Positions 7,682 through 15,999 of a DNA stretch of 64,000 nt are shown here, piece after piece. Location of the stretch: assembly GCA_016194745.1 (NCBI GenBank), contig JACQBA010000008.1, positions 51,815 to 115,814 on the forward strand. The letters run 5' to 3'. The notes below the pieces were generated by a model that saw only the letters and a list, made by a program, of their open reading frames with translations, made no database searches and was not told where the DNA came from. A program made the translations under genes and the position numbers. The DNA comes from Elusimicrobiota bacterium. Lineage in GTDB: Bacteria; Elusimicrobiota; Elusimicrobia; UBA1565; JACRDR01. Within the stretch, counting starts at the first letter, position 1, and every line of letters starts with the position of its first letter.

Positions 7682-7710
7682 TTGACAAATGCAGGGGCCG
7701 CCCCTATACT
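7682..7710 (+). promoter_or_regulatory. Sigma-70 promoter, TTGACA-N17-TATACT, for the ankyrin gene
   Basis: TTGACA (7682-7687) and TATACT (7705-7710) are separated by 17 nt. It is back-to-back with the lexA promoter, the two -35 boxes being 19 nt apart. The palindromes in the lexA promoter end about 26 bp upstream of this -35, so co-regulation is possible but not shown. Confidence 0.8.
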
Positions 7711-7744
7711 ATCCTCGACGGGCGACCGGCCAAGGAAGGAGCCT

Positions 7745-8476
7745 ATGAGACGCCGGATTTTTTATTTTCTGGGACTGCTGGCGTGCGCCGCGCCTGGGAC
7801 GGCGCTGGCGGACGATCCTCCCCTCATCACCGCGGCCAAGAACGGAAATTACGAGTCTCTCAAGTCGCTCTTGGCGTCCGGAGCCGACGTCGCCGCGAAG
7901 GACTCCTATGGATATACCGCCGCGATGTGGGCCGCCTCCCGTGGGACGAGCCCGATGCTCAAGGCCCTGCTCGACAAAGGAGCAATCCTCCCCCCGGACA
8001 GCCCGTCCTATTCTGCGATGATCGAGGCGGCCAAGAACGGCCGCGCGGACGTGCTCAACTTGCTCCTATCGCGCGGCGCCAATGCGAACGTCCGGGATTC
8101 TCTCGGCAACACGCCTCTCATCCTCTCCGCCGGGGCCGGCAAGGCCGACTGCGTGCGCGTGCTTCTATCCGGGAAGGCGGACGCCAATCTCCAGAACGGC
8201 CGAGGCCAGACGGCGCTGATCATGGCGGCCCAGCGCGGCTTCGAGCTCGTAGCGACCGCGCTGCTGGACGCGGGCGCCAAGCCCGATGTGCAGGATTCCT
8301 TCGGCTACACGGCGCTCCATTGGGCCTCCCGCAACAACAAGCTCGGTGCGGCGAAGCTCCTCGTGACGCGGGGATCGAACGCGACGGTCAAGGCGAAGGA
8401 CGGGTCCTCGGCGGAGACCATCGCCGGCCAACGCGGGAACAGCGCCGTCGTCGAACTGCTCAAAGCGTCGCGCTGA
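7745..8476 (+). CDS. Exported ankyrin-repeat protein
   Basis: The 243-residue protein has a signal peptide (MRRRIFYFLGLLACAAPGTALA) and about six ankyrin repeats from residue ~25 to the end, with the usual markers: GADVAAKDSYGYTAAMWA, GANANVRDSLGNTPLILSA, GAKPDVQDSFGYTALHWA. Ankyrin repeats bind proteins; here the repeats should act in the periplasm. The ATG at 7745 is chosen because AAGGAGG-like sequence precedes it and the signal peptide begins there; an in-frame extension to 7586 would run into the lexA promoter. A second exported ankyrin protein lies at 31191-32243. Confidence 0.88.
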   Translation: MRRRIFYFLGLLACAAPGTALADDPPLITAAKNGNYESLKSLLASGADVAAKDSYGYTAAMWAASRGTSPMLKALLDKGAILPPDSPSYSAMIEAAKNGRADVLNLLLSRGANANVRDSLGNTPLILSAGAGKADCVRVLLSGKADANLQNGRGQTALIMAAQRGFELVATALLDAGAKPDVQDSFGYTALHWASRNNKLGAAKLLVTRGSNATVKAKDGSSAETIAGQRGNSAVVELLKASR

Positions 8477-8483
8477 GGCGGCG

Positions 8484-9041
8484 TTAAGCGTCCAAGAGCT
8501 CGGTCAAAATCCGATACGTCAGTCCCCAGACCGTATAGGGACCCACCAGAAACGCGTCGACGCACAGCATTCTTCCCGCCAGGGAGACCTCGGTCTTCGA
8601 GCGGCAAGCCGCGAGTTCGGCGACGGGGACCCATACTTCCGCGGCGACCTCGACCGAGGGCTTGACCGCCGGCTTTGAGGCCAGCTCGAACACGAAAGGG
8701 CTCACCACGACCTTCACGTCGCCGCCCCGCGGACGCAGTTCCTCGAGCGCGCCGAGACAATTCTTGCGCCGCAGGCGGATGGCGGTCTCCTCGCGGGTCT
8801 CGCGGATCGCCGTCTCCATCGCGTCGGCGTCTCCCGGCTCTGCCCGGCCGCCGGGAAGCCCCATCTGTCCGGACCACGGATCGTTTGGATGCTCGGAGCG
8901 CCGGATCAGCAGGAGATCCTTGCCTTTGGCTCCGGGCGCCAGGATCACCGCCACCGACGCGCGCCAGCCCCCCTGGCCCGGTTCCCGGCTCGGCGCAATC
9001 GTCCGGCCGGCCAAACGAAGTCGCAATCGGTCGATATCCAC
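8484..9041 (-). CDS. Nudix hydrolase, CoA pyrophosphatase-like (NudL/YeaB type)
   Basis: The 185-residue protein carries the Nudix box in the form seen in the CoA diphosphatase group: LLLIRRSEHPNDPWSGQ leading into LPGGRAEPGDAD and TAIRETREET, with Arg80-Glu81 and Glu84-Glu85 as metal-binding residues. Such enzymes hydrolyse CoA or other nucleoside diphosphate derivatives. The conserved region starts at residue ~27. I place the start at GTG 9041 because longer versions would run into the response-regulator gene that ends at 9074. No clear ribosome binding site is visible, so translation may depend on transcription from the upstream gene. Confidence 0.85.
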   Translation of the reverse strand: MDIDRLRLRLAGRTIAPSREPGQGGWRASVAVILAPGAKGKDLLLIRRSEHPNDPWSGQMGLPGGRAEPGDADAMETAIRETREETAIRLRRKNCLGALEELRPRGGDVKVVVSPFVFELASKPAVKPSVEVAAEVWVPVAELAACRSKTEVSLAGRMLCVDAFLVGPYTVWGLTYRILTELLDA

Positions 9042-9073
9042 GGAACGGTGCCGGCGAAACGGCCGGATCGGCG

Positions 9074-9475
9074 CTAGAACGCGCCGATGTACTGCGCGAC
9101 CTTCGCCTTGAAGCGAGGGACGTTGATCGGCTTCGGGAGATAATCGTTGGCGCCGACGGTCAGGCTTTTTTCCACGTCGGCCATCTTGTCGCGCGCGGTG
9201 CACATGATGATCGGGATCGCCTGGACCTTGGGATCGGCCCGGATCGCCTGCGTTGCGTCGAAGCCAGACATCACCGGCATCATGACGTCCATAATGATGA
9301 GGTCCGGCATGTGCTGCTGGGCCGCCTCGACCCCGGCCTGGCCGTTCTCGGCCTCTATCAGCTCGCAGCCGGCGTCGGCGAGGATCATGCCGATCATTCC
9401 GCGGATCGCGGGATCGTCCTCGACGACAAGGACTTTCTTCTTTTTCTTGGCGCCGAAGAAATCGAATAGGGGCAT
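9074..9475 (-). CDS. Single-domain response regulator (CheY-like)
   Basis: The 133-residue protein is a lone receiver domain with an eight-residue hydrophobic/acidic lead and a run of five lysines (residues 10-14) before the first strand. Key residues are the acidic pair Glu19-Asp20-Asp21 (VVEDDP), phosphoacceptor Asp63 (LIIMDVMMP), Thr93 (MCTAR) and Lys115 (LPKP). With no output domain it must act by protein contact. No histidine kinase lies beside it. It closely resembles the receiver at 63564-63950 in layout. Confidence 0.92.
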   Translation of the reverse strand: MPLFDFFGAKKKKKVLVVEDDPAIRGMIGMILADAGCELIEAENGQAGVEAAQQHMPDLIIMDVMMPVMSGFDATQAIRADPKVQAIPIIMCTARDKMADVEKSLTVGANDYLPKPINVPRFKAKVAQYIGAF

Positions 9476-9486
9476 ATTGGTCTCGG

Positions 9487-9515
9487 ACTTTAGTCTATTT
9501 TCCCGGAACGGTCAA
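9487..9515 (-). promoter_or_regulatory. Promoter TTGACC-N17-TAAAGT for the response regulator
   Basis: On the minus strand TTGACC (9510-9515) and TAAAGT (9487-9492) are 17 nt apart. The -10 ends 11 nt before the ATG at 9475, leaving a leader of only a few bases. Confidence 0.55.
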
Positions 9516-9552
9516 GGAAGTATTGCGAATAAATCGATTTTTCGCCAGCCCC

Positions 9553-10218
9553 CTAGGGGCGCTTTTTTGGCTTGAGGCGTTTGAGCCAATACATCCCCGC
9601 GACGAAGCCCCCGATGTGGGCCCACCAGGCGATGCCGCCGAAATTGGCTCCCAGCCCGAAGAGGCCGCTGTACAGCTGGGACCAGAACCACAGGAGGAGG
9701 AAAATGAACGCGGAGACGTCGACCACGAGCGGGAGGAAGAACACCGGCACGACCGTCGAAATCTTGGCCTTGGGGAACAGCAGGAAATAGCCTCCCATGA
9801 TTCCGGCGATCGCGCCGCTGGCGCCGATGGTCGGGACCGGGGAGCCGAGATGCGTCGCCAGTTGGACGAGCCCTGCGAAGACGCCGGCCATCAAGTAGAA
9901 GAGAAGGTAGCGCAGATGCCCCATCGCGTCCTCGACGCTGTTCCCAAACAGGTACAAGCACCACATATTCGAGAGGATGTGCATCCAGCCGCCGTGCAGG
10001 AACATCGAGGTGACGAGCTGCGAAAGGGCGTCCGGCGCCGAAGCCGCGAAGGCGCGGCTCGTCCAGGCGGCCGGAACGAGCCCGTAGTGCGTCACAAAGG
10101 CCGTGAGCCGCTTGCCTTGGCCGAGCTCCACCGCGAAGACGTAGGCGTTGATGCCGATGAGGGCGATGTTGACGAACGGGATCGTCCGCCGTTGGACGTT
10201 ATCGCGGAGAGGAAACAT
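9553..10218 (-). CDS. Rhomboid-family intramembrane serine protease
   Basis: The 221-residue, multi-pass protein has the rhomboid signature: HGGWMHILSNMWCLYLFG (loop 1 and TM2), catalytic Ser134 in IGASGAIAG, and catalytic His201 in WWAHIGGFVAG. The motifs and six predicted membrane helices match the bacterial minimal rhomboid fold, so it should cleave membrane-protein substrates within the bilayer. It ends in a basic KRLKPKKRP tail. Its start lies inside the 3' end of the upstream hydrolase gene (20-nt overlap). It is the last gene of a minus-strand run. Confidence 0.93.
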   Translation of the reverse strand: MFPLRDNVQRRTIPFVNIALIGINAYVFAVELGQGKRLTAFVTHYGLVPAAWTSRAFAASAPDALSQLVTSMFLHGGWMHILSNMWCLYLFGNSVEDAMGHLRYLLFYLMAGVFAGLVQLATHLGSPVPTIGASGAIAGIMGGYFLLFPKAKISTVVPVFFLPLVVDVSAFIFLLLWFWSQLYSGLFGLGANFGGIAWWAHIGGFVAGMYWLKRLKPKKRP

Positions 10219-10945
10219 GCGAGGAGGGGTCGGCCAGCCATGCGGCGGTCTTCTCCAGCACGGCCGTCTCCCGGAACATCTGCGCCCCGTGCCCGTCTTT
10301 CGCCTCGATCCACTCGACGGGAAGGCGGAGGCTCTCGCGAAAGCGCCGCAGCTCCTCGCACGTGGCGCGGGCGTATGCGTCCCGCTGGGAGGCCGCCACG
10401 AGAAGGGGCCGGGGCCCGTAGTCCCGCACGGCGTCGGCCAGATGGATGCCCTGGTAGTCCAAGCCCGGAGAGAGCAGGGCGACGAAAGCCAGCGCCGGTT
10501 CGCGCGCGGCGGCCTTCATGACCACGTTGGCGCCGAGGCTCGCGCCGGCCGCGCCGAGACTGCGATGGCCCTTGCCCGCGAGGTACCGCGCCGCGGCGAC
10601 CACGTCGTTGTGCATGCGCGCCCATTCCCCGTCGGGGCCCCGGTCCGAGAACTCCCGGAAGGACACCTTCTTCCCGCGCAGGGCGCTTTCCGAGTGTCCT
10701 CTAAGATCAATGGCGAGGGTCGACACGCCGCGCTTGGCGAGCGCCTCCGCGAGCGGCTTCCATTCGTCCTTTCCGGCCGCGAGACCGTGCGCGAGGACGA
10801 CCGCCGTTCCGGAGCCCGCCCGCCGATAGACGGCGGGGATCGTCCACCCGTCGGAGGTCTCGAGGCGCACGGATTGCCCAGCGCCCGCGCCGCCCGCCGC
10901 CCAGGCCGCCGACGCCAGCGCCGCCGACAGGATCGCGCCGTTCAC
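10199..10945 (-). CDS. Exported alpha/beta hydrolase
   Basis: The 248-residue protein has a short signal peptide (ALASAAWAAGGAGAG region) and an alpha/beta-hydrolase core: VVLAHGLAAGKDEW (oxyanion loop), AIDLRGHSES, nucleophile elbow GAASLGAN-like GASLGAN (Ser about residue 137), Asp in AASQRDAYA and His in KDGHGAQMF. The triad appears complete. The substrate is unknown; esters or dienelactone-like compounds are possible. ATG at 10945 overlaps the rlmN stop by 4 nt, and the 3' end overlaps the rhomboid start, so the three genes are translationally coupled. Confidence 0.85.
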   Translation of the reverse strand: MNGAILSAALASAAWAAGGAGAGQSVRLETSDGWTIPAVYRRAGSGTAVVLAHGLAAGKDEWKPLAEALAKRGVSTLAIDLRGHSESALRGKKVSFREFSDRGPDGEWARMHNDVVAAARYLAGKGHRSLGAAGASLGANVVMKAAAREPALAFVALLSPGLDYQGIHLADAVRDYGPRPLLVAASQRDAYARATCEELRRFRESLRLPVEWIEAKDGHGAQMFRETAVLEKTAAWLADPSSHVSSPR

Positions 10946-11985
10946 TTCCGCTTCTTCTCGATCACGAGCTGGCCGCAGGCGCCCTGGATGTCCTGGCCCA
11001 GATTTTTGCGGATCGTCGCCGAGATGCCCGCCCGGTCCAGCACGTCGATGAACTTTCGCGCGGCGTCGCTCGTGCTCGGCACGTGGCGGGTACGGGTGGG
11101 GTTCCAGACGATCAGGTTCACGTGGAGGAGATGCTTAGAGCCCACGTCCTTGATGAACTCGACCAAGGCGTCGGCGTCCGCCCGCCGATCGTTCTCCCCC
11201 GCCAAAAGGACGTACTCGAGGAACACCTTGCGGTTGTTGGACCGGAAGTACTCTTGGAGAGCCCTCTTGAGCCTGTGCAGCGGATAGGCCTTGTTGATCG
11301 GCACGAGACTCGTGCGGAGCTCCGGGATCGCCGAGTGAAGCGAGAGGGCCAAATTGACCTGCGGGAAATTGCGCCCGAAGCGCTCCATCCCCGGCGCGAT
11401 GCCTGCCGTCGATACCGCGATGTGCCGCTGGCCGATGCCGAACTCCGCCGGATCGCTCAGGCGCCTGAGGCTCTCGAAGACGTTCTCCAAGTTCAGCATC
11501 GGCTCGCCCATCCCCATGTACACCACGTTCGATAGGCGGGCGTCCTTGGGCACGGCGCCTCCCGTTTCCGACGCCATGTACTGCCTCCAGAAAAGAACTT
11601 GATCGGTGATCTCCTCGGGCGTGAGGTTCCGGTCGAAGCCCATGAGGCCGGTCGCGCAGAACGTGCAGCGGAGCGCGCACCCGACCTGCGAGGAGATGCA
11701 CGTCGTCCAGTGGTCGGGCTTGGGGCTCATCAGTACGGTCTCGATGCGCTTTCCGTCCTTGAGCCGCATGACGGCCTTGTGCGCGTCCCCGGAGGCGGAG
11801 ACCCGCACCGTCTCCGGCGTCATGGACAGGATCGGCTCGTCCTTGAGCGACTGCCGCAGGGCCGCGGGAAGCTCCGTGATTTCCGCGAAGGAGGAGGCGC
11901 CGCGCTCGAAGATCGCTCGCGCCGCCTGCTTGATGCGGTAGGCAGGCTCGGAGGCCAGGAGTTCTCGAAGTCGCTCGGGCGTCAT
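10942..11985 (-). CDS. rlmN: 23S rRNA/tRNA adenine-C2 methyltransferase RlmN (radical SAM)
   Basis: RlmN methylates C2 of A2503 in 23S rRNA and A37 in some tRNAs. The 347-residue protein has the radical-SAM cluster Cys103-x3-Cys107-x2-Cys110 (VGCALRCTFCATG), the GMGEPMLN motif, SLHSAIPELR, and the conserved Cys337 (QGACGQL) that carries the transient methyl group. Length and motif order match the family. It lies 31 nt downstream of a DUF350 membrane protein and is coupled to the hydrolase that follows. Confidence 0.96.
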   Translation of the reverse strand: MTPERLRELLASEPAYRIKQAARAIFERGASSFAEITELPAALRQSLKDEPILSMTPETVRVSASGDAHKAVMRLKDGKRIETVLMSPKPDHWTTCISSQVGCALRCTFCATGLMGFDRNLTPEEITDQVLFWRQYMASETGGAVPKDARLSNVVYMGMGEPMLNLENVFESLRRLSDPAEFGIGQRHIAVSTAGIAPGMERFGRNFPQVNLALSLHSAIPELRTSLVPINKAYPLHRLKRALQEYFRSNNRKVFLEYVLLAGENDRRADADALVEFIKDVGSKHLLHVNLIVWNPTRTRHVPSTSDAARKFIDVLDRAGISATIRKNLGQDIQGACGQLVIEKKRK

Positions 11986-12016
11986 GTCGCGCGGCCGGCC
12001 GTCGCGGGCTCCGGCC

Positions 12017-12562
12017 CTATTTGAAGGAGCGGAGCTCTCCGAGCGACGGCCGCGGAATCAGGCTCTTCGTCACGCTGCTGATGCCGTTCTGCAGGTAGAA
12101 CGCCGTCACGATGACGACGCCCGCCATGACGATGGCGACCGCGGAGTTGCCCGCCTTGAGTTCCTTCTCCTCGTCGAGGTCGTCGACGTCGCTCAATTTT
12201 TCAAAGGTCCGCAGGGCGAGCTCGATAGACCCGATGGAGAGCAGAAACCCCAGGATCAAGTGCCCAATGCTGTAGGCCACGACCCGCCAGATGCTCACTC
12301 CCGCCTCGCCGTTCGTCTGCATGTAGAGGGTGACGATGCTGATGACGGGGTAGACGCTCTGCTGCATGAGCATCGACGTCGCGACCATCATCGAGGTCAA
12401 GACGATCGCCACCGCCGTGTTCTGCTTCTTGAGCTCCTCGATCACGTCGTAGCCCTCGGTGAAGGCGGCGAAGCTCTTGTAGCTCCAGAACACCACGAAG
12501 ATGGCGAGGGCGCCGGATAGGAAGAATTCGACGACGCTCACGATGAGGCGGCTCCAGAACAT
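12017..12562 (-). CDS. DUF350 family membrane protein
   Basis: The 181-residue protein has about five membrane helices and an internal repeat: LKKQNTAVAIVLTSMMVATS in the first half and LKAGNSAVAIVMAGVVIVTA in the second, each preceded by an acidic/charged stretch. This duplicated N-x-A-VAI pattern is the hallmark of DUF350 (YjfL-like) proteins, whose function is not established. It starts 8 nt after the transglutaminase-like gene, so the two are probably co-expressed and may work together at the inner membrane. Confidence 0.85.
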   Translation of the reverse strand: MFWSRLIVSVVEFFLSGALAIFVVFWSYKSFAAFTEGYDVIEELKKQNTAVAIVLTSMMVATSMLMQQSVYPVISIVTLYMQTNGEAGVSIWRVVAYSIGHLILGFLLSIGSIELALRTFEKLSDVDDLDEEKELKAGNSAVAIVMAGVVIVTAFYLQNGISSVTKSLIPRPSLGELRSFK

Positions 12563-12570
12563 GGTTTCTC

Positions 12571-13692
12571 CTAGAAGGGTTGTATCCCGAACACCTTTCC
12601 CGAGGACAGGTGCGCCTCGGTGTACTCGCCGACTTTGCCGGGCGGCAGCCAGGCGGGGCCCGCCGCTTCGATCATCACGTACTTCAGCCCTTCGTGCTCC
12701 ACGAACATGTCGCCGCGCCCGGGAGCGCGGTATACCGCCATCAAATAATGCTCGGGGATCGCTAGGCCGACCATCTTGATGTTCGGCCAGTTAAAGAGGA
12801 TGCTGCCGATGAGCGCGGACTTCGAGTCGCAGTCCGCGGCGCCCTGCACCATCGTGAGCGGGGGCACGACCGTGCCGCCGATGTTCTTGCCGACCGCGTC
12901 GTAGGTGCCGACCGTCGTGTATTTGATCGCCGTCTGCGTCATGGAGACGACGGCGCCGATCAAATCCTCCATCTCGTAGCCCTTCTGCTGGACGAGCTTG
13001 TTGAGGACGGTCGCGACGGGGGCCATGCGCTTGGAGTTGCGGTGTACCATCGCCGGGATATCGGTCTCGATCTCGTTGGGCCCGACCATGTGGAATCCGG
13101 CTTTCCTGTAGAACTGCGTGCGGAACTCCTTTTCCAAGGCGTCGAGCTTCTCCTGCATCTCGCGCTGAACGTCCGCGTTCTTGCGCTTGGCCTCCGCCAT
13201 CTTCCGGTTGACCTCGGCCTGGCTCGAGCCCGAGATCCGCCCGGCAAACATCCGCTTCTTGGCGGAGTCGATGACTTCCTGCTGCGCCTTCTTGTACCGC
13301 GCGCCCAAGTCACCCGGGCGGAACCCGAACTCCCGCATCGAGTCCTCGACAAACCCGCGCGGCTCGTGGGCGACGAGGGTGACCTTGTCCTGATTGAAGT
13401 TCCGGAACGCGTACTCGAGCTTGTAGATGTCTCCGGTCGAAGGCGGCAGAGCGACCCTGGCTTCCCGCGTGATGGGCTGCTCTTCCTCGGACTCCTGCCC
13501 GCGCAGGAGCATCCGTCCTCCGTCGCCGAGAGCGACGAACGGGGCTCGCCTCGGCGCGCGATGCCAGTCGGCCCGCATCTCCGGAAACGGCCAGCCCGAG
13601 ATGACTCGGCTGAGGAAGATCACGTTCGCGGCGAGCGCGAGGACGTACATGCCGAAAGACGACCCCGCAACGCCGCGGCGGCGCGCCTTCAT
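12571..13692 (-). CDS. Membrane-anchored transglutaminase-like cysteine-protease-fold protein
   Basis: The 373-residue protein has an N-terminal membrane segment (~14-30), a charged helical middle (coiled-coil-like, residues ~130-200, Lys/Glu/Gln-rich) and a C-terminal region resembling a transglutaminase/papain fold. Cys sits in GAADCDSKSALIGSIL (~285), His in IPEHYLMAVY and an acidic residue in YVMIEAAGPAWLPPGKVG. The Cys-His-acid order matches transglutaminase-like peptidases, although the overall similarity is weak by eye. Its start overlaps the thioesterase stop (ATGA), and the DUF350 gene follows after 8 nt. The pairing suggests a periplasmic enzyme working with a membrane partner; the function is inferred. 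Confidence 0.65.
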   Translation of the reverse strand: MKARRRGVAGSSFGMYVLALAANVIFLSRVISGWPFPEMRADWHRAPRRAPFVALGDGGRMLLRGQESEEEQPITREARVALPPSTGDIYKLEYAFRNFNQDKVTLVAHEPRGFVEDSMREFGFRPGDLGARYKKAQQEVIDSAKKRMFAGRISGSSQAEVNRKMAEAKRKNADVQREMQEKLDALEKEFRTQFYRKAGFHMVGPNEIETDIPAMVHRNSKRMAPVATVLNKLVQQKGYEMEDLIGAVVSMTQTAIKYTTVGTYDAVGKNIGGTVVPPLTMVQGAADCDSKSALIGSILFNWPNIKMVGLAIPEHYLMAVYRAPGRGDMFVEHEGLKYVMIEAAGPAWLPPGKVGEYTEAHLSSGKVFGIQPF

Positions 13693-14162
13693 CGCTTGCG
13701 CCTCGCCTCGCGCCGGAGAAGCGCCGCCGCGTGGCGGGTCTTCTCATCCGGCGTCTCGAGCGTCAGGGCGGGCACCGGCGCCGGCCGCCCCTTCTTATCC
13801 AGCGCGACCATGGTGACGAGGCAGGAGTTGGTGTGCCGCCGATCTCCCCGCTCCAGGTTCTCGGCGTACACTTCGACGCCGATCTCCATGGACGAGCGTC
13901 CGACGAAATTGACCTGCGCCTCGACCAGCACCCAGTCGCCCACCTGGATCGGCACGAGGAACTCGACGCGCTCCATGGCGATCGTCACGCACGGCGCCTT
14001 GGCGTGCCGCGTGGCGCTGACCGCGGCCGCCTTGTCCACCATCGCGAGGATCTTGCCGCCGAACACCGTGCCGCGGATGTTCGCGTCCGGGGGAGACATG
14101 AGATCGGAGAGCACCGTCCGCGACGCGCGCACAGGCCTCGATTTCACGTCGGGCATTTTCAC
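13689..14162 (-). CDS. Acyl-CoA thioesterase, hotdog fold (YciA/BACH type)
   Basis: The 157-residue protein is a single hotdog domain. The motif PPDANIRGTVFGGKILAMVD carries the N-x-x-G-x-x-F/H-G-G signature with the catalytic Asp in MVDKAAAVSA, followed by FLVPIQVGDWVLVEAQV and SCLVTMVALDKKGRP. It should hydrolyse acyl-CoA thioesters. A basic tail (RREARRKR) follows the fold. Either of two methionines (residues 1 and 3) could start it. It lies 23 nt after the DUF255 gene and overlaps the transglutaminase-like gene. Confidence 0.92.
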   Translation of the reverse strand: MKMPDVKSRPVRASRTVLSDLMSPPDANIRGTVFGGKILAMVDKAAAVSATRHAKAPCVTIAMERVEFLVPIQVGDWVLVEAQVNFVGRSSMEIGVEVYAENLERGDRRHTNSCLVTMVALDKKGRPAPVPALTLETPDEKTRHAAALLRREARRKR

Positions 14163-14185
14163 TTATTTCCGAACTCGGTTCAAGG

Positions 14186-15970
14186 CTAGTCGCACTCTAC
14201 AGTCTCGGCGCGCACGACGTAGGTGCGGGCGAAGCGGACGGGGTCGATTGCGGACCGATGGGTGGCCGCCCAGGCGTCCAGCGCGTCGATCGCCGCGCCG
14301 TCGTCTCCCATCTTATTGCGCACGAGGGCATCCGTGAACGGATACAGCATGTCCACCGTCCCGTCCGGATCCACCGGGACGAACCACCCTCGCCGCGACG
14401 AGGCGTGCGGAGCGTACGCAAGAAGCGCGCCGCCGGGCTCCCGCAGCCGTCCGAACGCGTAGCGGAGCGCCGCCTTCGCGCCATGAAGACGTTTGAGATT
14501 CTTCGTCGCGGAGAAGGCGGCGACCTCCGCCTTTGCGAACGCGGCTTGGTCCGCGAGGGCTCCTGCGTCCGCAGCGCCTGCGGACTTGGCGCCAGGCTCG
14601 GGGATCATCCGCAGGACCGCGCCGTCCGGCAATAGGGCATTGGCCTCGATCTTCTCGAGGAGCGAAACGCCTTTCTGCACGAGGGCGGGGCGCAAGAGCC
14701 TGACGCCCGCTTCGATCATTGCCTCGGCGAACTGCGCGTTGGCGGCCGTAGGACGTCCGCCGACGGCCAGAGGAACGCCGAGCGACTGGCGCGCCTGCCG
14801 AGTCTTGGTGTAATACTTCTTTCCGGCGAGCCAACCGTTTTCCGGCGTGCGGAGGTCCGCGTCGAGGCCGGAGGCGTATACGCCGTCTCGCTCGCGCAGC
14901 CGGCGATCCGCGAAACTGATCGCGCGCTCCGCCACCCTCGCGCTCGCCTCGTCCTTCGTCAAAGCTCGGTGTGCGGCGAAGTCCCGGACCGCCGCCGCTT
15001 GCGCCAAAAGCGTCTTTTCGTACTCAGGGCTGCGCCAATCCGGAGAGTTGGACGCCCGGAAAAAACCGCCGTCCACGGGGTCCTCCAATGCCCGCCACGC
15101 GCGCAGCGTCCCGTCGTACATCACTCCGATCGGAAGTGCGTCCTGCTTCCAGCGCGAGCGCCACAGGCAGCGCTTCTCTTCCGCCTCGCGCAGACGAAGC
15201 AGCAGGTCGTGCGCCGCCGAGACCGGGAGCTTCCAGGCCCGGCCGAAGCCCCCGCGCGCCGAGTCGTATTGCGAGGCGAGCAGCGCCACACTGTCCTCGA
15301 GGCCGCCCCTGTCCACCGCAGTCGCGGCCAGAAGCGAGGCTCGCTCCGCTTCGATCTTCTGTTGACTCGCTTCGGCGGCGGCCTTGAGCGAAGACGGGTT
15401 GCGCCGGAACGCGGCCGCGACCGCCCTCGCCCACCCTAGGAATTGGGAGGGAGCGACCAGGGAGCCGCGCGAGATTTCCTCTCCCGTAGGCAGCAGGAGG
15501 GCGGTCACCGGCCAAACGGGGGCCTTGAACCGGTAAGCGATCTCGGCGCTCGCCTGCGGATCGGCGCGCACCGGCACGACGTTCTCCGCGATCCAGGCGA
15601 CGACCTCCGGGCGCGCGTACGTCGTCTCGTCCATGACGTGGCAGCCGTGCGACCATGGCGGGCAGACGTCGAGAAGGATCAAGCGGCCGGCACGCTCCGC
15701 CTCGTCGAACGCCGCCTCGCCCCAAGGCCTCCAGCTCACCCGATCCTTCGCTGACCTCGGGCCTGACGGAAGTTCCAAGGAAGCGGCCGGCGCCCCGGCG
15801 GAGCGCAGGAAGGACATGGCCTTCGGGACCCGCCCCTCCCGAGACCACGCTAGGAACGCGGCGGCCGCGCCGCAGGCCACGGTGATGTAGCCGATGACCA
15901 GCATCACCTGGGCGTGCTTGCGCTTGGACTTGGCCTTTTCCTCGGGAGTGCGGGTATCCGGCGCCGTCAC
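14186..15970 (-). CDS. Membrane-anchored DUF255/YyaL-like protein with thioredoxin-like domain
   Basis: The 594-residue protein has a membrane segment (~22-42), a thioredoxin-like domain (~78-190) and a C-terminal region like the six-hairpin glycosidase fold of the SPATA20/YyaL family. The usual S-T-C-H-W-C-H-V-M signature is altered: here it is CPPWSHGCHVMDETTY, leaving Cys103 and Cys110 separated by six residues, so a classic CxxC redox pair is absent. Family function is not firmly known. The GTG start at 15970 is fixed by an extended -10 six nt upstream. It may head an operon running down to the rhomboid gene at 9553. Confidence 0.82.
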   Translation of the reverse strand: MTAPDTRTPEEKAKSKRKHAQVMLVIGYITVACGAAAAFLAWSREGRVPKAMSFLRSAGAPAASLELPSGPRSAKDRVSWRPWGEAAFDEAERAGRLILLDVCPPWSHGCHVMDETTYARPEVVAWIAENVVPVRADPQASAEIAYRFKAPVWPVTALLLPTGEEISRGSLVAPSQFLGWARAVAAAFRRNPSSLKAAAEASQQKIEAERASLLAATAVDRGGLEDSVALLASQYDSARGGFGRAWKLPVSAAHDLLLRLREAEEKRCLWRSRWKQDALPIGVMYDGTLRAWRALEDPVDGGFFRASNSPDWRSPEYEKTLLAQAAAVRDFAAHRALTKDEASARVAERAISFADRRLRERDGVYASGLDADLRTPENGWLAGKKYYTKTRQARQSLGVPLAVGGRPTAANAQFAEAMIEAGVRLLRPALVQKGVSLLEKIEANALLPDGAVLRMIPEPGAKSAGAADAGALADQAAFAKAEVAAFSATKNLKRLHGAKAALRYAFGRLREPGGALLAYAPHASSRRGWFVPVDPDGTVDMLYPFTDALVRNKMGDDGAAIDALDAWAATHRSAIDPVRFARTYVVRAETVECD

Positions 15971-15976
15971 GCCGGG

Positions 15977-15985
15977 ATTATATCA
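15977..15985 (-). promoter_or_regulatory. Extended -10 promoter (TGA-TATAAT) giving a leaderless GTG start
   Basis: On the minus strand TGA-TATAAT ends 6 nt before the GTG at 15970. No ribosome binding site fits in that space, so translation is probably leaderless. The sequence is identical to the extended -10 at 6025-6033. Confidence 0.65.
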
Positions 15986-15999
15986 AAGGGCGAGGCGGC

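Noticed and set aside
9542..9570. Hairpin GCCCC-CTA-GGGGC followed by a T run on the plus strand
   Set aside because: No plus-strand gene ends there; it lies at the end of the minus-strand rhomboid gene, whose transcript would have the run on the wrong side.
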